DNA of 64,000 bases from Volutella citrinella (Eukaryota > Ascomycota > Sordariomycetes > Hypocreales > Nectriaceae): positions 3,224,001 to 3,288,000 of the forward strand of contig JAWZSP010000006.1 in NCBI GenBank assembly GCA_034401135.1, written 5' to 3'. A program made the translations under genes and the position numbers. Positions 11,987-24,300 of this stretch are shown here, piece after piece. The notes under the pieces are model-generated. The model ran no database searches. It saw nothing but the letters and a program-made list of their open reading frames with translations, and had not been told where the DNA came from. Within the stretch, counting starts at the first letter, position 1; each line of letters opens with the position of its first letter.

Positions 11987-13728
11987 TTACTTGTTTTCCA
12001 CGGCCCGCTCCCAGGCGCTCTCGAGGCTGCCCTTGGATTCGACCAGCACGCCACTAGCCTCGACACCGCCCATGCTGCCGCTCTCCGTCTTGGGGGCGCC
12101 CTTGTCCACCATGCCGATAGGCGCATCCTGGGTTGAGATATCAACGGCGCTAGACATCAAGCCGTCATCGCGCATCTCGCTCTCCCAGTTGCTAGAGTAG
12201 ACGACAGCGGCAAACGCTTCGAGGTCGCGGACGCCCTCCAGCTGCTGGAGGTACTCGTTGGGCATGCCATTGCCCACGAGGTGGGCCTGGCGGGTGAGGA
12301 CAGACAGAATCTTGGGCAGCAGGATGACCTTAGAGCGCTGCTGGTCCTTGAGCTCGGGGGTGACGCCGAGTTGGTCCGCTGGGGGCAGCTGGAAAGCCTC
12401 AGATGACAGCTTGTTGTCGACGAGATAGGAGAAGCCGGCGTCGAGGAGGAGGGTGAGGACGTGGGAGAATGCGGGCGACTCGATGAGGTCGGCCGTCTCA
12501 TCGAGAAGGCGCCGCAGCGTGGCGGGAGACGAGGCCGAGGGCGCAGGCTGGGGCATGTCGTCGAGGATGCCCGACTCGCGGATCACCTCGTCCTCCTTGT
12601 CCTTGGGTGGCAGGAGGAAACGCAGCCAGTCCGACTTGCGACGCTCCTCCGTGGTTGCGCCCTCGACCAGCTTGCGGACCTCAAGGGTGAGCTCGGAGAA
12701 GCGCTCGAAGCTGAGCAGGTCGCGGGGACTCAGGCTGCCAAAGACGGTGCGGACGGCGCTCTCCACACGGTTCATAACCTCGACCCAGCCCTTGTTGAGC
12801 AGCCACCAGCTAAAGGTCAGGTACTTGCGGTTGGTATCGAAATCGCTGCCGGCAGATTGCTCCGCGTTGTCGTCATCGTTATTCTCGAGGCTAATAGTGG
12901 CCTGCTGGCCGCCGGTAGCAAGGGCTACGACGCTGGAGAGGTAGCTGCGGCGGCCTAGGAGGTTGAGCTGCACCCTCGTGAGCATAGTGAGCAGGGCGAG
13001 TGTGTAAATCAGGGTGAATGCCCTTGTCACGGCTAGAAAGGGGGGTAATCAGCAGAGTACGTGTCAGAAGGTGCGCGAGAGCGCAGTCGGTCGGGACAAG
13101 ACTTACCACTGATGGTCACATCATCCCAGAGCTGCCTCTTGGTCTTGCGTGTCTTGGCCGCACCTCCGTCTTGTTGGCCAGTCTCGCTACCGGCAGCGGC
13201 AGCAGCGTATGGAGACGGCGTCGTGATTTGGCTAGCATGGATGCCACTCTCACTCTGGAGGCTAACCATGCTCTTCCCATCCTCCTCTGTCAAAGTCGTG
13301 TCGGCAATGCTGGGAGGGGTGGCATTCCCGGGGCCACCGTTCCTGATGGCCTTGGTCGCCTTCATCTGTTGGATCTCATATGTGATCTGCTCGGTATTCA
13401 TAGCCTCGAGGATTGCGGTGGTGGCGGACGGTAGGAGAGCGAGGACCGTAAAGGTGCAGTCCTCCTGGTTCTGTTCGAATCGTCTCCGGAGGCTATCACG
13501 CGACAGCGCCAGTCAGCTCAGCTCGATGGGATCGGGGGCTCAGTTGCTGCAGCTGGGGCAGACGACTTACTTCTCCTTGGCGATGCGGTCGCTGCTCATG
13601 CGCTCGCGCGCATCGTTGATCTTGGAGATGACATACTGGGTCGCGACGTAGCCAGCGCCAATGACGCCGACGCCGATGGCGATGGGGGTCCGGTTATGGC
13701 GCAACCAGCGCCGAGCAGACGAGAACAT
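11987..13728 (-). CDS. pex3: Peroxisomal biogenesis factor 3 (peroxin PEX3)
   Basis: Exons 13571..13728, 13107..13492 and 11987..13032 give 529 residues, normal for mould PEX3. The N-terminus MFSSARRWLRHNRTP, followed by a hydrophobic span at about 15-33 (IAIGVGVIGAGYVATQYVI), is the peroxisomal membrane anchor. Conserved stretches follow: RRRFEQNQEDCTFTVLALLP, QLWDDVTIS, AFTLIYTLALLTMLTRVQLN and a large C-terminal domain. PEX3 anchors PEX19 to import peroxisomal membrane proteins and also takes part in peroxisome inheritance and pexophagy. The introns (13493..13570, 13033..13106) have GTAAGT donors and TAG acceptors. An Ala/Ser/Thr-rich, low-complexity insert lies in exon 2. The gene is divergent from ATG101. 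Confidence 0.95.
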
Positions 13729-14435
13729 GACGAGCGTCGGCAGTGGAGATGGACGTGATTTTAGGAATTGCCCATGAGGACCATGGGGTTGCGAGAATGT
13801 GCTTCACGTGCCCGGCTGGCTGGTCGCAGAGGACGTTTGGGCCAGGGTCGGGCCGAGCTCAGGTGTCGTTGTGTCGTGGCGGTGGTCGTCCAAAGGTCGA
13901 CGGCTTTTTGCCTGTGTACTTTTTTTTTGGGCTGGGTGGTGGGATGGACCTGGATCAAGTGTCGGGCTCAGCTTATAGCTTGGATGCTGAAACGGGATGC
14001 CGATGTAGCAACAGTGTCGAACCTCGGTCCCCTCTACCAGCAGAAGATGGGTGTGATGGCGCAGGTGTGGGAGCTACCTCCACGATGAAGCCGCCATTGG
14101 CCCAGGCCGCGGTGGCTGCCAGTACTCCTCGGCTCTCTGTGGCTGGTGCTGCTCTCCGCTGAACGGGCGCCCCATTCGGCACTGGCGGCCCCCGGTTAGA
14201 TGCCCTGAGGAAGGCACGTACCTGCCTGACTAAGGCGGACATGGATGCTGAGCTGCTGGGCTGGCACCAGATGGTAGCGAATTACTCCACGCGATAGCGC
14301 CGATTGCAGACAGCAGTGACGTTGAGTTCCCGCAACTACTCCTCTCCACCACTAACCCACCCCAGCCAGTCCCCCGCACCCGTTGTCGCCATGCTCGTGG
14401 CCCAGCAGCGACTCCAGGACCACAACAGCAACGCC
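13729..14435. promoter_or_regulatory. Shared divergent promoter of PEX3 and ATG101
   Basis: Only 707 bp separate the two start codons, so the genes probably share promoter elements. No supported open frame is present. An in-frame ATG at 14391 lies upstream of the chosen ATG101 start. Confidence 0.6.
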
Positions 14436-15272
14436 ATGGAACACCAGGAGCCCCCTGAGTTCATACTCGATGTCTTTGCCGATCCCCGCTCCGTCCGCGA
14501 GGTTGTCAAAGGTGCGTCCTTTGCTTCACGTCATACTACCCTACACTCGCACTCATCGTCACACTCCACCCGCGAAACTGGGGGGGCGTTGTTGAGCCAA
14601 ACCCTTGATCATTTGCCCCCGAGCAACGTATTCGAGTATTCCAGGCCGTGTGCCTCGACTAACGCGGTCATAGGCATCCTCCATACCATCTTCTTCCACC
14701 GCTTCTTCCCTTCCATCACGCCGCTGACCCGCGAGGTGCTCGACCTGACGCTCCCGTACGTCGACGATGATGAACTCGAGACCATGATTGAGCAGCGAGT
14801 CGCTGCGCTCGAGGGCCAGCTCGACGCCCAGCGCACCTCTGGCAACACCGCCACATCCGGCAGCGGCGCTGCTGGCGGCCGTGGCCAGCTCGTCGTCCAG
14901 TTCTTCGAGAAGCGCCGTCGCAAGGCATGGCTGTCCCGTGGCGACGAGGAGGTTTGCTGGGAGTGCTGGACGGTCAAGGTCACTGTCGCCGAGCCCAGGA
15001 CAGAAAGTGGTGAGTACTATACAAGAAAGAAAATGACATTACATGCTTGACGCACCCCTCTCTGACCTGTTCGACCACCTTTAGAACGAGCCAAGGTTCG
15101 CCGAGCGATGGAGCAAACCCTGCTTACCACGGCGACCAAGATCGTCACCTTCGCCAACACCCACAAAGACCATATCCCCCCCATCACCACCCAGGGTGCG
15201 AATCCTTTCCCCTACAAGATCAACCTTGACCAGAAGGAGACAACCTGGGCCACGCGTATGCGTATTTACTGA
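14436..15272 (+). CDS. atg101: Autophagy-related protein 101 (ATG101)
   Basis: Exons 14436..14511, 14674..15009 and 15085..15272 give 199 residues, the family size. The conserved opening EPPEFILDVFADPRSVREVV runs across the first splice into GILHTIFFHRFFPSI, then a short variable Thr/Gly/Ser-rich loop, CWECWTVKV and a C-terminus ending ATRMRIY. ATG101 has a HORMA fold and partners Atg13 in the Atg1/ULK initiation complex. It is present in filamentous fungi and fission yeast but absent from budding yeast. The first intron (14512..14673, 162 nt) is the longest in the window and has a CTAAC branch site; the second (15010..15084) has donor GTGAGT. The start at MEHQEPP fits the family; an in-frame ATG 45 nt upstream is the alternative. 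Confidence 0.93.
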
Positions 15273-16120
15273 TAGCGTCGTCACCTGTTTGGGCGCTTTG
15301 GCACGGGTTTCTACCAATCAGGCCATATACATAAATGTGTTCCAGATTCCTGGATGGAAGGCGTTAAAGGAGTAGTAGCGAAGGCGTGATTCCGCTGTCA
15401 CCGTACTAATAGATACCCCATGGCATGCACACATGTGTGACTGACCAATAATACCCACATTGCGCACTTAAGCATCCTCCATAATACCGTCTTGGGATTG
15501 TATCGAGATCCCACCGTGCCTGTCTATTACAATGAAAGCCAACAAAGGAGGAAGCAGGAAGCAGTTTCAGAGTACGAAAAGGTGATGGCATTGCATCCAT
15601 GACAAGGACCCTAACATGCTAGTAGAAAGAACAGAGCAACACAAGAAGCCACGGAAATTCAACCCGAATCCCAAGCCAAGCCAAGTCAGGACCATACTAA
15701 AGCGCGCAGGGCTCAAACCTATTCATCCTTTCATCCGAGAGGATCCAAACTCCAGTCAACCGAGCGCGGTGAACCCAAAAACACAAGTAAAACCAAGCGC
15801 AGTTAAAGCATCAGATCCCAATTGATCATCCCCCATCCCGAGAATCGCGAGCCCTCACGCTCGACATCATTAATCATCGTCAAGAGCCAGCCGCGAAGCT
15901 ATCAGGAATAGACAGCGTTGCCTGATTTCCTTATTCTTAGTCCCAAAACGGACAACATATCAAGATGCGTCCGAGGAGCCACAAGATATGAACATAATTG
16001 TGAGAAAGGTAGTTGGTGGAGGTGGAATGTAGAGTATGAGAAGTGTTGTGATGGTGATCGTCAGGTCATTAATATCATAATTATGTTGGTGCAGATGCTC
16101 TTTTTGGCGGATCAAGGGAG
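15273..16120. other. Convergent intergenic region between ATG101 and the forkhead gene
   Basis: About 850 bp of AT-richer sequence in which both flanking transcripts end. No gene is seen. Confidence 0.6.
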
Positions 16121-18391
16121 TTAGAAGGCAGTGGAATAGCTACGGCCCAGGCCAGGCTTGTTGCCCCGTTTGCTATGGCTGGTGTTGTTGGTGTTTTGCG
16201 ACCCGGATCCGATTCTCTCAAAGCCCTGAAGGATGTCAAGGCCAGAGAAGTCAGACATGTCGGTGGGGTCATTGCTCATGAAATCGGCCGGATCAATCAT
16301 AAGCGAGGGCCAGTCTCCGTCAGTGGGAAGGTCGAGGAGGTTGGCGAATTTAGAAGGGGATTGGCCCCTTGTGGGCGACTGCTGGAACAGTTTGGAAGGC
16401 GAACTGAGGCCTTCAAAGACCTTGCTGGGCGTCTCCAGAAACTGAGAAGGAGATTGGTCGGGTAGCTTGAGAAGCGGCACAGAGGAGATTGGTTTTCTGG
16501 CGGAAGCGTTGGTTATCTCGCCCAGGGCAGACGTGGACACAGATCGATCCAGACGAGCTCGCTTTGCGGAACGCTTGACAGGAGACCCAGCCTCGGCATT
16601 GCTGACACTGGCAAACAAGTTTTCATCCATACCTGCCAGATCTTGGAAGATGTCGAACTCATTAGTGTTTAGAACGTCACAATCAAAATTGTAGACATTC
16701 TCGTCCAAGTTAAAGGCGGGACTCCAAGGGACAGCATCATCGGCAATGCCAGTTACACGGCGAAGAGGTGACTGAAGCATGTGTCGAACCTTGTCGCGGT
16801 GAATGCGGAGGTTGGTATTTGGAGAGACCGAGGGAGGGGGCCGAACCGGTGGCTTCATCTTGACAACGGGAGTCAGAGGAGGTAGCATCTGGTTCTCATG
16901 GGCCTGTCGTAGGGGTGACGAGGACACCGGCCCGAAAGCAGAGAATGAGCGAGCTTTGGTAGGGCTGAAAGGAGAAGATCCGCGGAGGCGAGCTATCTCT
17001 TCTTCGGCGCGTCCTCGCTTGATTCGGGGGCGATCAGCTTCAGAAGTGAGAAGCAGTGCCTTCTGGTTCGGTCGCATGGCCGAAGATTCCAAGGATGAAA
17101 TATAACCACTGTCATCCATTGACGCGAATTTCCGCTTGTGAGATCGAGTGATGGACGATGCCGGATTCCTCGAGACTGGGGGCGGCGTGTTGCTTCGAGG
17201 CTCCATGTGACGCGAGACGGGAGGCGATGAGTGCATGGCGGCAGGCAAGGGGGAGTAGAGCGAAGAGTCTAGCAAGTCCAGGTCGCCAGCCTTGTCGGCG
17301 CAGTCGTCGGGGCCGGCGTTGTCCGACACGGGAATAGTGGCATCAGAGGATAGTTCGGCGGGCATCGACATGGTAGCTTGCGAAGTCGGCAGAGGCGGGA
17401 GGGCTGCTTGGCTGATGGGAGCTGGAGGAGGAAGGGTGGGCTCCTGGATCTGAATGGGAGCTGGAGCAGGCCGCGAGGGTTCAAGGCGGGTTGACATAAC
17501 GGGGAGGTTCTCCGCGGTGGGGGCTGACTTGCGGGTTGGCTTCTCCTTGAGGAACTGTGCCTCAGTTCCGGGCTCGATTCCCCAATAGTTGCCCTTGCCG
17601 GGATCGTCCTTGGGCCGCTCGATTTTGATAAAGTTCTTGTGAAGGCTGAGGTTATGACGAATGCTATTCTGCCAGCCAGCATCCGTGGGACTGTAGAACG
17701 AGTAATGATCGCTGATCCACTTGTAAATCTGAGCGAGGGTGAGGCGTTGGTTAGGCGAACGAAGGATCGCCATTCCAATTAGCTGGGCGTAGCTGTGCGG
17801 TGGCTTCGTGCCGTCGTCGACGATAGTAGGGAATGCATCTGTGTGCATAATGGCGGACTCGGTCTTGATCTTCTTGTTCGTTCTTGAGTCCTTAATAGGG
17901 GCGGCGTCCATCAGGCCACGCTTGCCATTTGGCTTCTGGTAGTAGCTCTCGACGGAGAGATTGATGGTGGCCGGCGCGGGAAAGATTTGCGGATGAACGT
18001 TCTCCTTACCGAAATTGCCGATGCTCAAATCCACCGAGGGCTTCTGCGTCTTGAATTTGGATAGGTAAGGGCGCTTGTGGAGCGAATCGGTGGTGTTGCC
18101 TTTGCCGGCAGGGGGAGCCATGGCGACTGTGTTCAGCTTGGCACCGCGGGAGGTTCCCAGAGGGTTGTGAGAAGAAGCTGGGCGCGTCTTGAAAGGAGAA
18201 GGAGCGGAGTGAGAGGCAGTTGGTGGGTTAAGGACGACGTTGGAGTTTGAGCTGCTTAGGGGTCGCCTGTTGACCTTGCCAACGGCGGGCATGGGGGCGT
18301 GGCTCGTCATAGGGGTGATGTTCTCGAACATTTCGTCTTGAAAAATGTGCAGAGGCTCGTTATGAACTGAAAAACGCGTGTGTTTGGCCAT
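16121..18391 (-). CDS. Forkhead (winged-helix) transcription factor, HCM1/Sep1-like
   Basis: A single exon of 756 residues. The forkhead domain occupies about 196-281: KPPHSYAQLIGMAIL, then recognition helix WQNSIRHNLSLHKNF and wing GKGNYWGIEPG. No FHA domain is visible, unlike yeast Fkh1/Fkh2, which favours an HCM1/fission-yeast Sep1-type factor controlling periodic cell-cycle genes; that assignment is inferred. Both flanks are disordered and Ser/Pro-rich. Several SP/TP sites, for instance in PLRRVTGIADDAVPWSPAFN, suggest CDK control. Conserved acidic motifs near the C-terminus (NEFDIFQDLAGMDENLF, DWPSLMIDPADFMSNDP) may be activation regions. The upstream gene-free stretch is very long. Confidence 0.9.
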   Translation of the reverse strand: MAKHTRFSVHNEPLHIFQDEMFENITPMTSHAPMPAVGKVNRRPLSSSNSNVVLNPPTASHSAPSPFKTRPASSHNPLGTSRGAKLNTVAMAPPAGKGNTTDSLHKRPYLSKFKTQKPSVDLSIGNFGKENVHPQIFPAPATINLSVESYYQKPNGKRGLMDAAPIKDSRTNKKIKTESAIMHTDAFPTIVDDGTKPPHSYAQLIGMAILRSPNQRLTLAQIYKWISDHYSFYSPTDAGWQNSIRHNLSLHKNFIKIERPKDDPGKGNYWGIEPGTEAQFLKEKPTRKSAPTAENLPVMSTRLEPSRPAPAPIQIQEPTLPPPAPISQAALPPLPTSQATMSMPAELSSDATIPVSDNAGPDDCADKAGDLDLLDSSLYSPLPAAMHSSPPVSRHMEPRSNTPPPVSRNPASSITRSHKRKFASMDDSGYISSLESSAMRPNQKALLLTSEADRPRIKRGRAEEEIARLRGSSPFSPTKARSFSAFGPVSSSPLRQAHENQMLPPLTPVVKMKPPVRPPPSVSPNTNLRIHRDKVRHMLQSPLRRVTGIADDAVPWSPAFNLDENVYNFDCDVLNTNEFDIFQDLAGMDENLFASVSNAEAGSPVKRSAKRARLDRSVSTSALGEITNASARKPISSVPLLKLPDQSPSQFLETPSKVFEGLSSPSKLFQQSPTRGQSPSKFANLLDLPTDGDWPSLMIDPADFMSNDPTDMSDFSGLDILQGFERIGSGSQNTNNTSHSKRGNKPGLGRSYSTAF

Positions 18392-21300
18392 TTTGGCCGG
18401 TCCGAAAACCTCGTAGTCGATTCAATCCGGTGGTGCTGCGGCAGCTAGGGATCAGGTTGAGTGCTACGCTGAAAGTGTCGTTCGGTCAGCCAAGGAGCTG
18501 GGAGGGGGAAGGTTTAAGGTCGCGGGCGGGATGGCTCGGGACGCAGCAGAGAATGAACGCTGATGGGACCATGGGGCGAGAGTGCATGACGACAAGGAAA
18601 AGAGAAAAGGCTCAAAGCTCACCAAGATGGACCGTGTAATATGGTAATGACCAGTGGGGCGCGGTGACAGGGCTGTCGTGACCTTTGTGAACTGAGGCGT
18701 TGGTCTGGTCTGGGCGAGGCGACTGACGCGCGAACGAAGCGGTGCGAGCGGTAGCGATTCGCGCGACGGGATCGAGCATACGAAATAGCGCGTCGGAAGA
18801 GCGTGTTTGAGGGCGAGAGGTGTGGTGGTGGTGATGCAGGTGAGTGATGCGTGAAGGGAAGGGGGAACAGCAGAGGAAAAGCCGGGAGTCAGGAAGTGAG
18901 GGGCGGTAGGTAGAGTAATACTGCTGGGTGCTCGCAGCGGATAGGTCAGAACCGTCAGATACTTGAGACAGGTACTTCGGGAGGTGTGCAGAAGCACTTA
19001 AGCTAAAGGAAGGGACGCCTGTCGGTACGGAGTAAAGGCGGGTGTGGAGGAGTGAGTGTGGGAGGTCTGATCAAACGAAGTGGAAGGTACAGTCAGGTCA
19101 AGGTAGCACAGGAACCCACGCGGTGGGAGAGAAATGGCTGAGAGGAATCTGAAGCAAGGGAAAAGAGAAATGGGGTACAGGCGGGCTACTGCGCGGTTCA
19201 GCTAGTGCGCAGCAGAAGTGGCCACGGCGCCTACCTGGCTGGCAGGTAGAGGGCAGGTACCGTAGCGCAGCTCGGGGCAGCAAGGCCTGGGCTAGGATGG
19301 GTGGGTGGGAGGCAGCGATTGATTGATTCAGCCAAGGTTGGACCCAGCGCCGAAGCCAACGACGTCGACCTCAATGGAGGCCGTGTGAGGCCGGGTGGGG
19401 ACGAGCCAGGCGCAGGGAGGGACGGGCGCGTCGGCGGATTGGATGGGAGACGTCTGGGCTGACACGAGCCCGACAGGGGTGTGTGTTGGACGGATGGGGG
19501 TGGGATGGGATGGAAGTGCGAGCGTGAATGCGTGACTGATGGACGGACTGATGAGAGAAGGCAAGGCAAGTACATGAGGTGGGCGTATCGGAGAATGGTG
19601 GGCGATGATGGTTGCTCCTGTCGCCAGACCACCCAGTTCGTTGTTGGTTCATGATGCGGTTTCGCGGACAAGGAAGCCAAATCAGCACAAAACCGGCGCA
19701 CGTTATTCCATAGACCAGGGCAATTGCACGCGCCCCCTCAGCGCCGATCGATTACATGCTATGGAGGAATTATCAAGGTGCGTGATCAATCCGGGCGTCA
19801 GAGACATTGTCGAGACGAGAGGAGACATTCCCCGGCGCCAGACGCCCACAGCCAGCAAGTACACTGTTCACAGAGGTACGCCATTTCAGCCCACTACTGC
19901 ACTCATGCAACCTACCACGGGAGTTTCTGCGGACCAAGGAAGCGAGCCGGCGCCCCTCGACGCGGATGGGATGGGCGGAGCGGGGGTTTCGGAATGGGCG
20001 AATGGGCCGACCAACGCAAAGGGAGAGCCTGTGGATGGCGAAGCGATGGGTCAATGACGGCGACAAGAAATCCAAGAACGAGTCCTCAGTGAAACCCCAA
20101 TCCACAGCTTGTCCAATCCGATCCGACAAAGCTCAAGGGAGGAGACCCGAAAGGCCAGACCAGGCCTGCCTGCCGAATGGGCCGCACAGCAGCGTCAGCG
20201 GACCACCGTACCGTGGCGAGGGAAGACGCCCAAGAAGCTGCCGTGGCAGAAGCCGTGTAGGCCAGAGGGCTGAGGCAAAGAAACTCGACAGCCCCCGGAC
20301 CCACGCTCTCGCTCTTGCAAGTGCATGCGTGCGCCGCCACAGGGGTTTCCCGGGCTTTAGACACATTGCGACTTGAGCTCTTTTGAGCAGAGCGTTTATG
20401 CACCATCTCATTCTGGGCGGCCGTCTCTTGACTGAAAAGCCAACAGCCGCTACTGCTACGGAGGAGGAGCCGGAGCAGAGCCGTGTGTGTGTGGGGACGG
20501 GTTTGCGGAGGGAGAGCTAGACATTGACCGTCTGATGAGCCAGCGACGAGAGGCCCGCCAGCATCTGAGCCTTGGATCATTATCATGACTGATGGCCGAG
20601 ACCATGGCCGGCCGGTCGCAGTGGACCGGCCATTCTGACCCGGAAAGAAATGTAACGAAAAGATGAAATACTCGTAGTCGGTGAGGCCTATAGTCAGGGG
20701 CCCAAATTGCCTCCAGAAGGGGACCTTGACCAAGACAGGAGCTTCAAGAATTGACCAGTCTTTGTCTCTCCACTAGTGAGCAGTTCTGGGTTGTAATACT
20801 ACCGTCCGCGCTGTAGTCCCTACCCAAGGCCCTGGAGAGTGATTTCGATCTGGCCTGTGAAAGATGCACATTCAGCTCTGATGGCTTGCTCACTGAGAGT
20901 GTGTTAAGTTGTAGATTAGGTCGGCATATGCACGCCGTACCTACACGGACTAGCAATAATTGAGACCAGCCAAGCTAGGATCAACTATCTAAAGCATCCC
21001 AGCATCTCCTGCAGCCGGCCTCGTCGTCGTCAGTTGTAGAGAGGTGGCGCCTGATGAAAGCTTGCCGAGCGGGCACTGGGCAAAGAAACCTGGAACCATA
21101 TGGGCGGGAAAGTGCAGCTGCAGACGCATCCCATTGGAGCCGACTGCGAAGCAGAGCACATGGGAGAGAGTTGCTGGATCACAAGAAGAAGAAAAGTGGA
21201 GAGAGTGTCCGGGATTGACGACGGAGTATGCACATTGAAGCCACCGTGGGTCTGGCGCTGGCCAACTTCGTATAATATTGTTGGCTGAGCCACCTGCAAC

Positions 21301-24300
21301 GTCGTGGTGATTCGGGGGTTTTTGGTCTTGGGGCTTCTGCATGACGAGCCAGCAATATCCATGTGAAGGCGCTGAGCCGTAGCTCGCTATCGCGGTCAAC
21401 TGGGCGCTAGCCTGGCCACCTTCGCGATGAACCGGCGCAGTCGGCAATCGAGGGCGCCGAATCAGAGGGTGCGCGCAAGGGCGTGACAGGAGTAAAGAGC
21501 GAGGCATCGGAAACTTACACTGCGTAATAGCAGCGTAGGGCGCCCGTTTGGAGGAGCATGTCCGCTGCATCGGGGCACACTGCCTCATCAACCTAGACCT
21601 GTTTGGAGGCGCGTAGCCAGCCACGGACGAGACGTGCAGTTTCAGGCTATCATTTTGGGGCAGTCTGTCCAATGGCTGCATTGCACCACCCATCCCATCC
21701 AGCTGGCGAGGTCGCTGCTTCATTCTTTCTTGATGATCATTCCCAACACACACTGCCGTTTCCTTGGACTTGGAAACTGGCGGTGGGCAATCGCCAAATG
21801 AACGGCGTGTCCGCTTGGCCTCTTGCTCAGGTCGCAGAGTCGCGTTCGCCGTGATTGGCCAGGGCGACCAGACGGGAATAATTCGGTCCCGGGCCCATTG
21901 CGCCGCGGCATTGGTTGCCAAAAGGTGACGTCTTGAGTCGGCCTCGGCCAGCATCCTGACGCGCTGTCGTCTTGAGTGGGTCCGACCGCGACGCGTCCAG
22001 AGTCAACAAACCGACGCGTCGAGGACCAATCACGGGGCAGGTGACGCGGAGTGGACTTTTGGCCTTTGCGAACACGCACCTCCACCACGCCTGGCCTCCA
22101 GTCTCCAAAGCCCAACACTTCCCATGCTTATCCTTGGCTTATGGGGTAATTACTGATGGCGATGGCTATTATGTGCTCAACTTACCATGTGGGCAAAAAT
22201 CTTACGATTCAATGGATTCTGACGGAGGCGTCGCGGCCGCTGCGGTCTACTGGCTCCCCTTTCTCCAGGCTCCCTTGCAGAGTCCTGGGTCGAGCAGCCA
22301 CCGGGCACACGCCAATCGCTATTTTTAACAGGCGGGAAGCAGGGCACCTGGGCGCCATTCTCCAGAGGCAGTCCAGGGCTGGAGGCGGTTCCAGCAGCCG
22401 TCCGACTAGCGGCGCCACTGGAGCAAGCTGGAAGAAGCCTTTAGAGAGCCCTAGCTGCCTCAGCTGGACTCTTTTTATGAGCCATGGAAGGTTTCCGTTC
22501 TAGATGCCTCGTTGGGCATGTGGGCTCGCCGGCCGATGCCCCACCGTCGGCGCCAATGGGGGCACTGGGCAGATCGGCTAGCACCTTGTGTTCGAGACAT
22601 CTCAGAAGAGATTCATCAGATTCTGGTACAGGGAGCCTCCCAGGACGAAACGGGAGAGTCGATCAGCCGGATGGTCATCCATGGGTGTGACGAAACACTA
22701 TTCGTCTGCCGAAATGGGACCTTCTCCCCCCCAAAGGGACCCCTTATCCGCTCGTGTTGCGTTCTGCCTGGCCTTGTTTTATCATCCTGCCCAGCCCGGC
22801 TGGGGGAAGCAAGCAAGGAACGCAGACGCAGTAAGCCGCATTATCAAATTACTGGGTGGGAACAGGAGAGGAGCGTCTTCCAAGACTTGAACCCAATGAC
22901 AGCTTGGGACCATGGTCGCGGCCACCCCTCGTGTCCTCCCCCTCGGCTATAATTCATAGGACTAAGGTACGTGGTGCGAGAGGTCTCACTAATTACTTTC
23001 CACATACGTCAAATGGTCGATCCGACAAGACCACCTTTGGGATGGTGTGCTGGTTGAGTTCAAGGTGTGCTCGCTCGAGGCCGCGTGTAAGCGTGCGAGC
23101 TTGAGCTGATGGAGGCTCAGGTGCACGCCATAACGAGCTGCCCTCCCCATGCATTCATGCGTTGTACGGTTCGTTACTCGGTGCGTTCGGCACGGCTGCA
23201 GCAGGATATGCAAACGCCGCATGCTACAGCACAGCACAGATGGGCGATGCCCTTGGGACTCCCGTATCGGGCAAGAGAGTCTGGTGTGGTGGCACGAGCC
23301 GCTCACCGGCGCCGACGATGCTCCCCCCATGTTGTGCAGCACGATGCGGATGGCAGGCGTGGTGCACAACATATGCAATCCGGCCTGCTCTGAAGCACCG
23401 TTGTAACTTGCAACGCAGCACCCGACTGGCCTTGTGTCAAAAGTCTGACTGCCGACATGCGGAATGCCGCCATTCTGCACCGGTCTACGATGTGCAGCAC
23501 AATGTCTCTCTGGACCCGACCATGCCATGCTCGCAATGCCGACCCAGGCCAGCCCGGGCAGGCAGCATAAACTGCATAGAGTAATGCGCAGGAGAGGCTC
23601 AACGTGAAGCACACGATGCGACCTCGCCCGCGGCCCAGCTCTCACCGCGTTTCGACAGCCCAGAATCAGTCCACGAGTCGTCCCCTTCTTCTCTCATGAC
23701 CTCGTGGCTGTGACATCGCGGAGACGTATCGACTAGCCGGCCGTTGAGCTTGAGGCCAATCTCGAAGCCCCAGGGGAGCCCGACATGGCGCCCTTTGCCG
23801 TCCCTCGCCTGTGGCTTGCTCCATCGCCAATTAAACTGAGCCCACCTCTCGACTTTGCTGGCAACCGGCGATTCGCCTGCCTGGCCGGCCCCAGGCGCCT
23901 TTCCCCAGCATCCTCAGCCCGGCTGCCTGTCAGGGCTCGGAAGGGGCAGGGGCAGGGCGCCCTGGGCAGTCAGGGAGGCCTGGACTCCTGGGCGGGGGGG
24001 AAGAGGGGACCCGCGCCTTGGCGGCGTGGAGGAATCACCGATGAGTAAAGGGCCTCAGGGCTGGTTTGGACGACAAACAAGATGAGCAAGAGTAAATTAG
24101 CCCCTCTCGTCTCCCAAGTCCAAAGCCGTCGATCGATCTCTGCATAGATGCCAATCTTCCGTTCCCTGTTCTGGGAGCATTCACGGACCTGACAACTCAT
24201 CTAGCTCGGAGACTAGCCTTGCGCTGCCTTGTCGCCGGTCGGGCTGCCCTGGCCTCGGGGCCCAAGCATCGCCGTTCGCCCAGCACTGACACCGAGCCTA

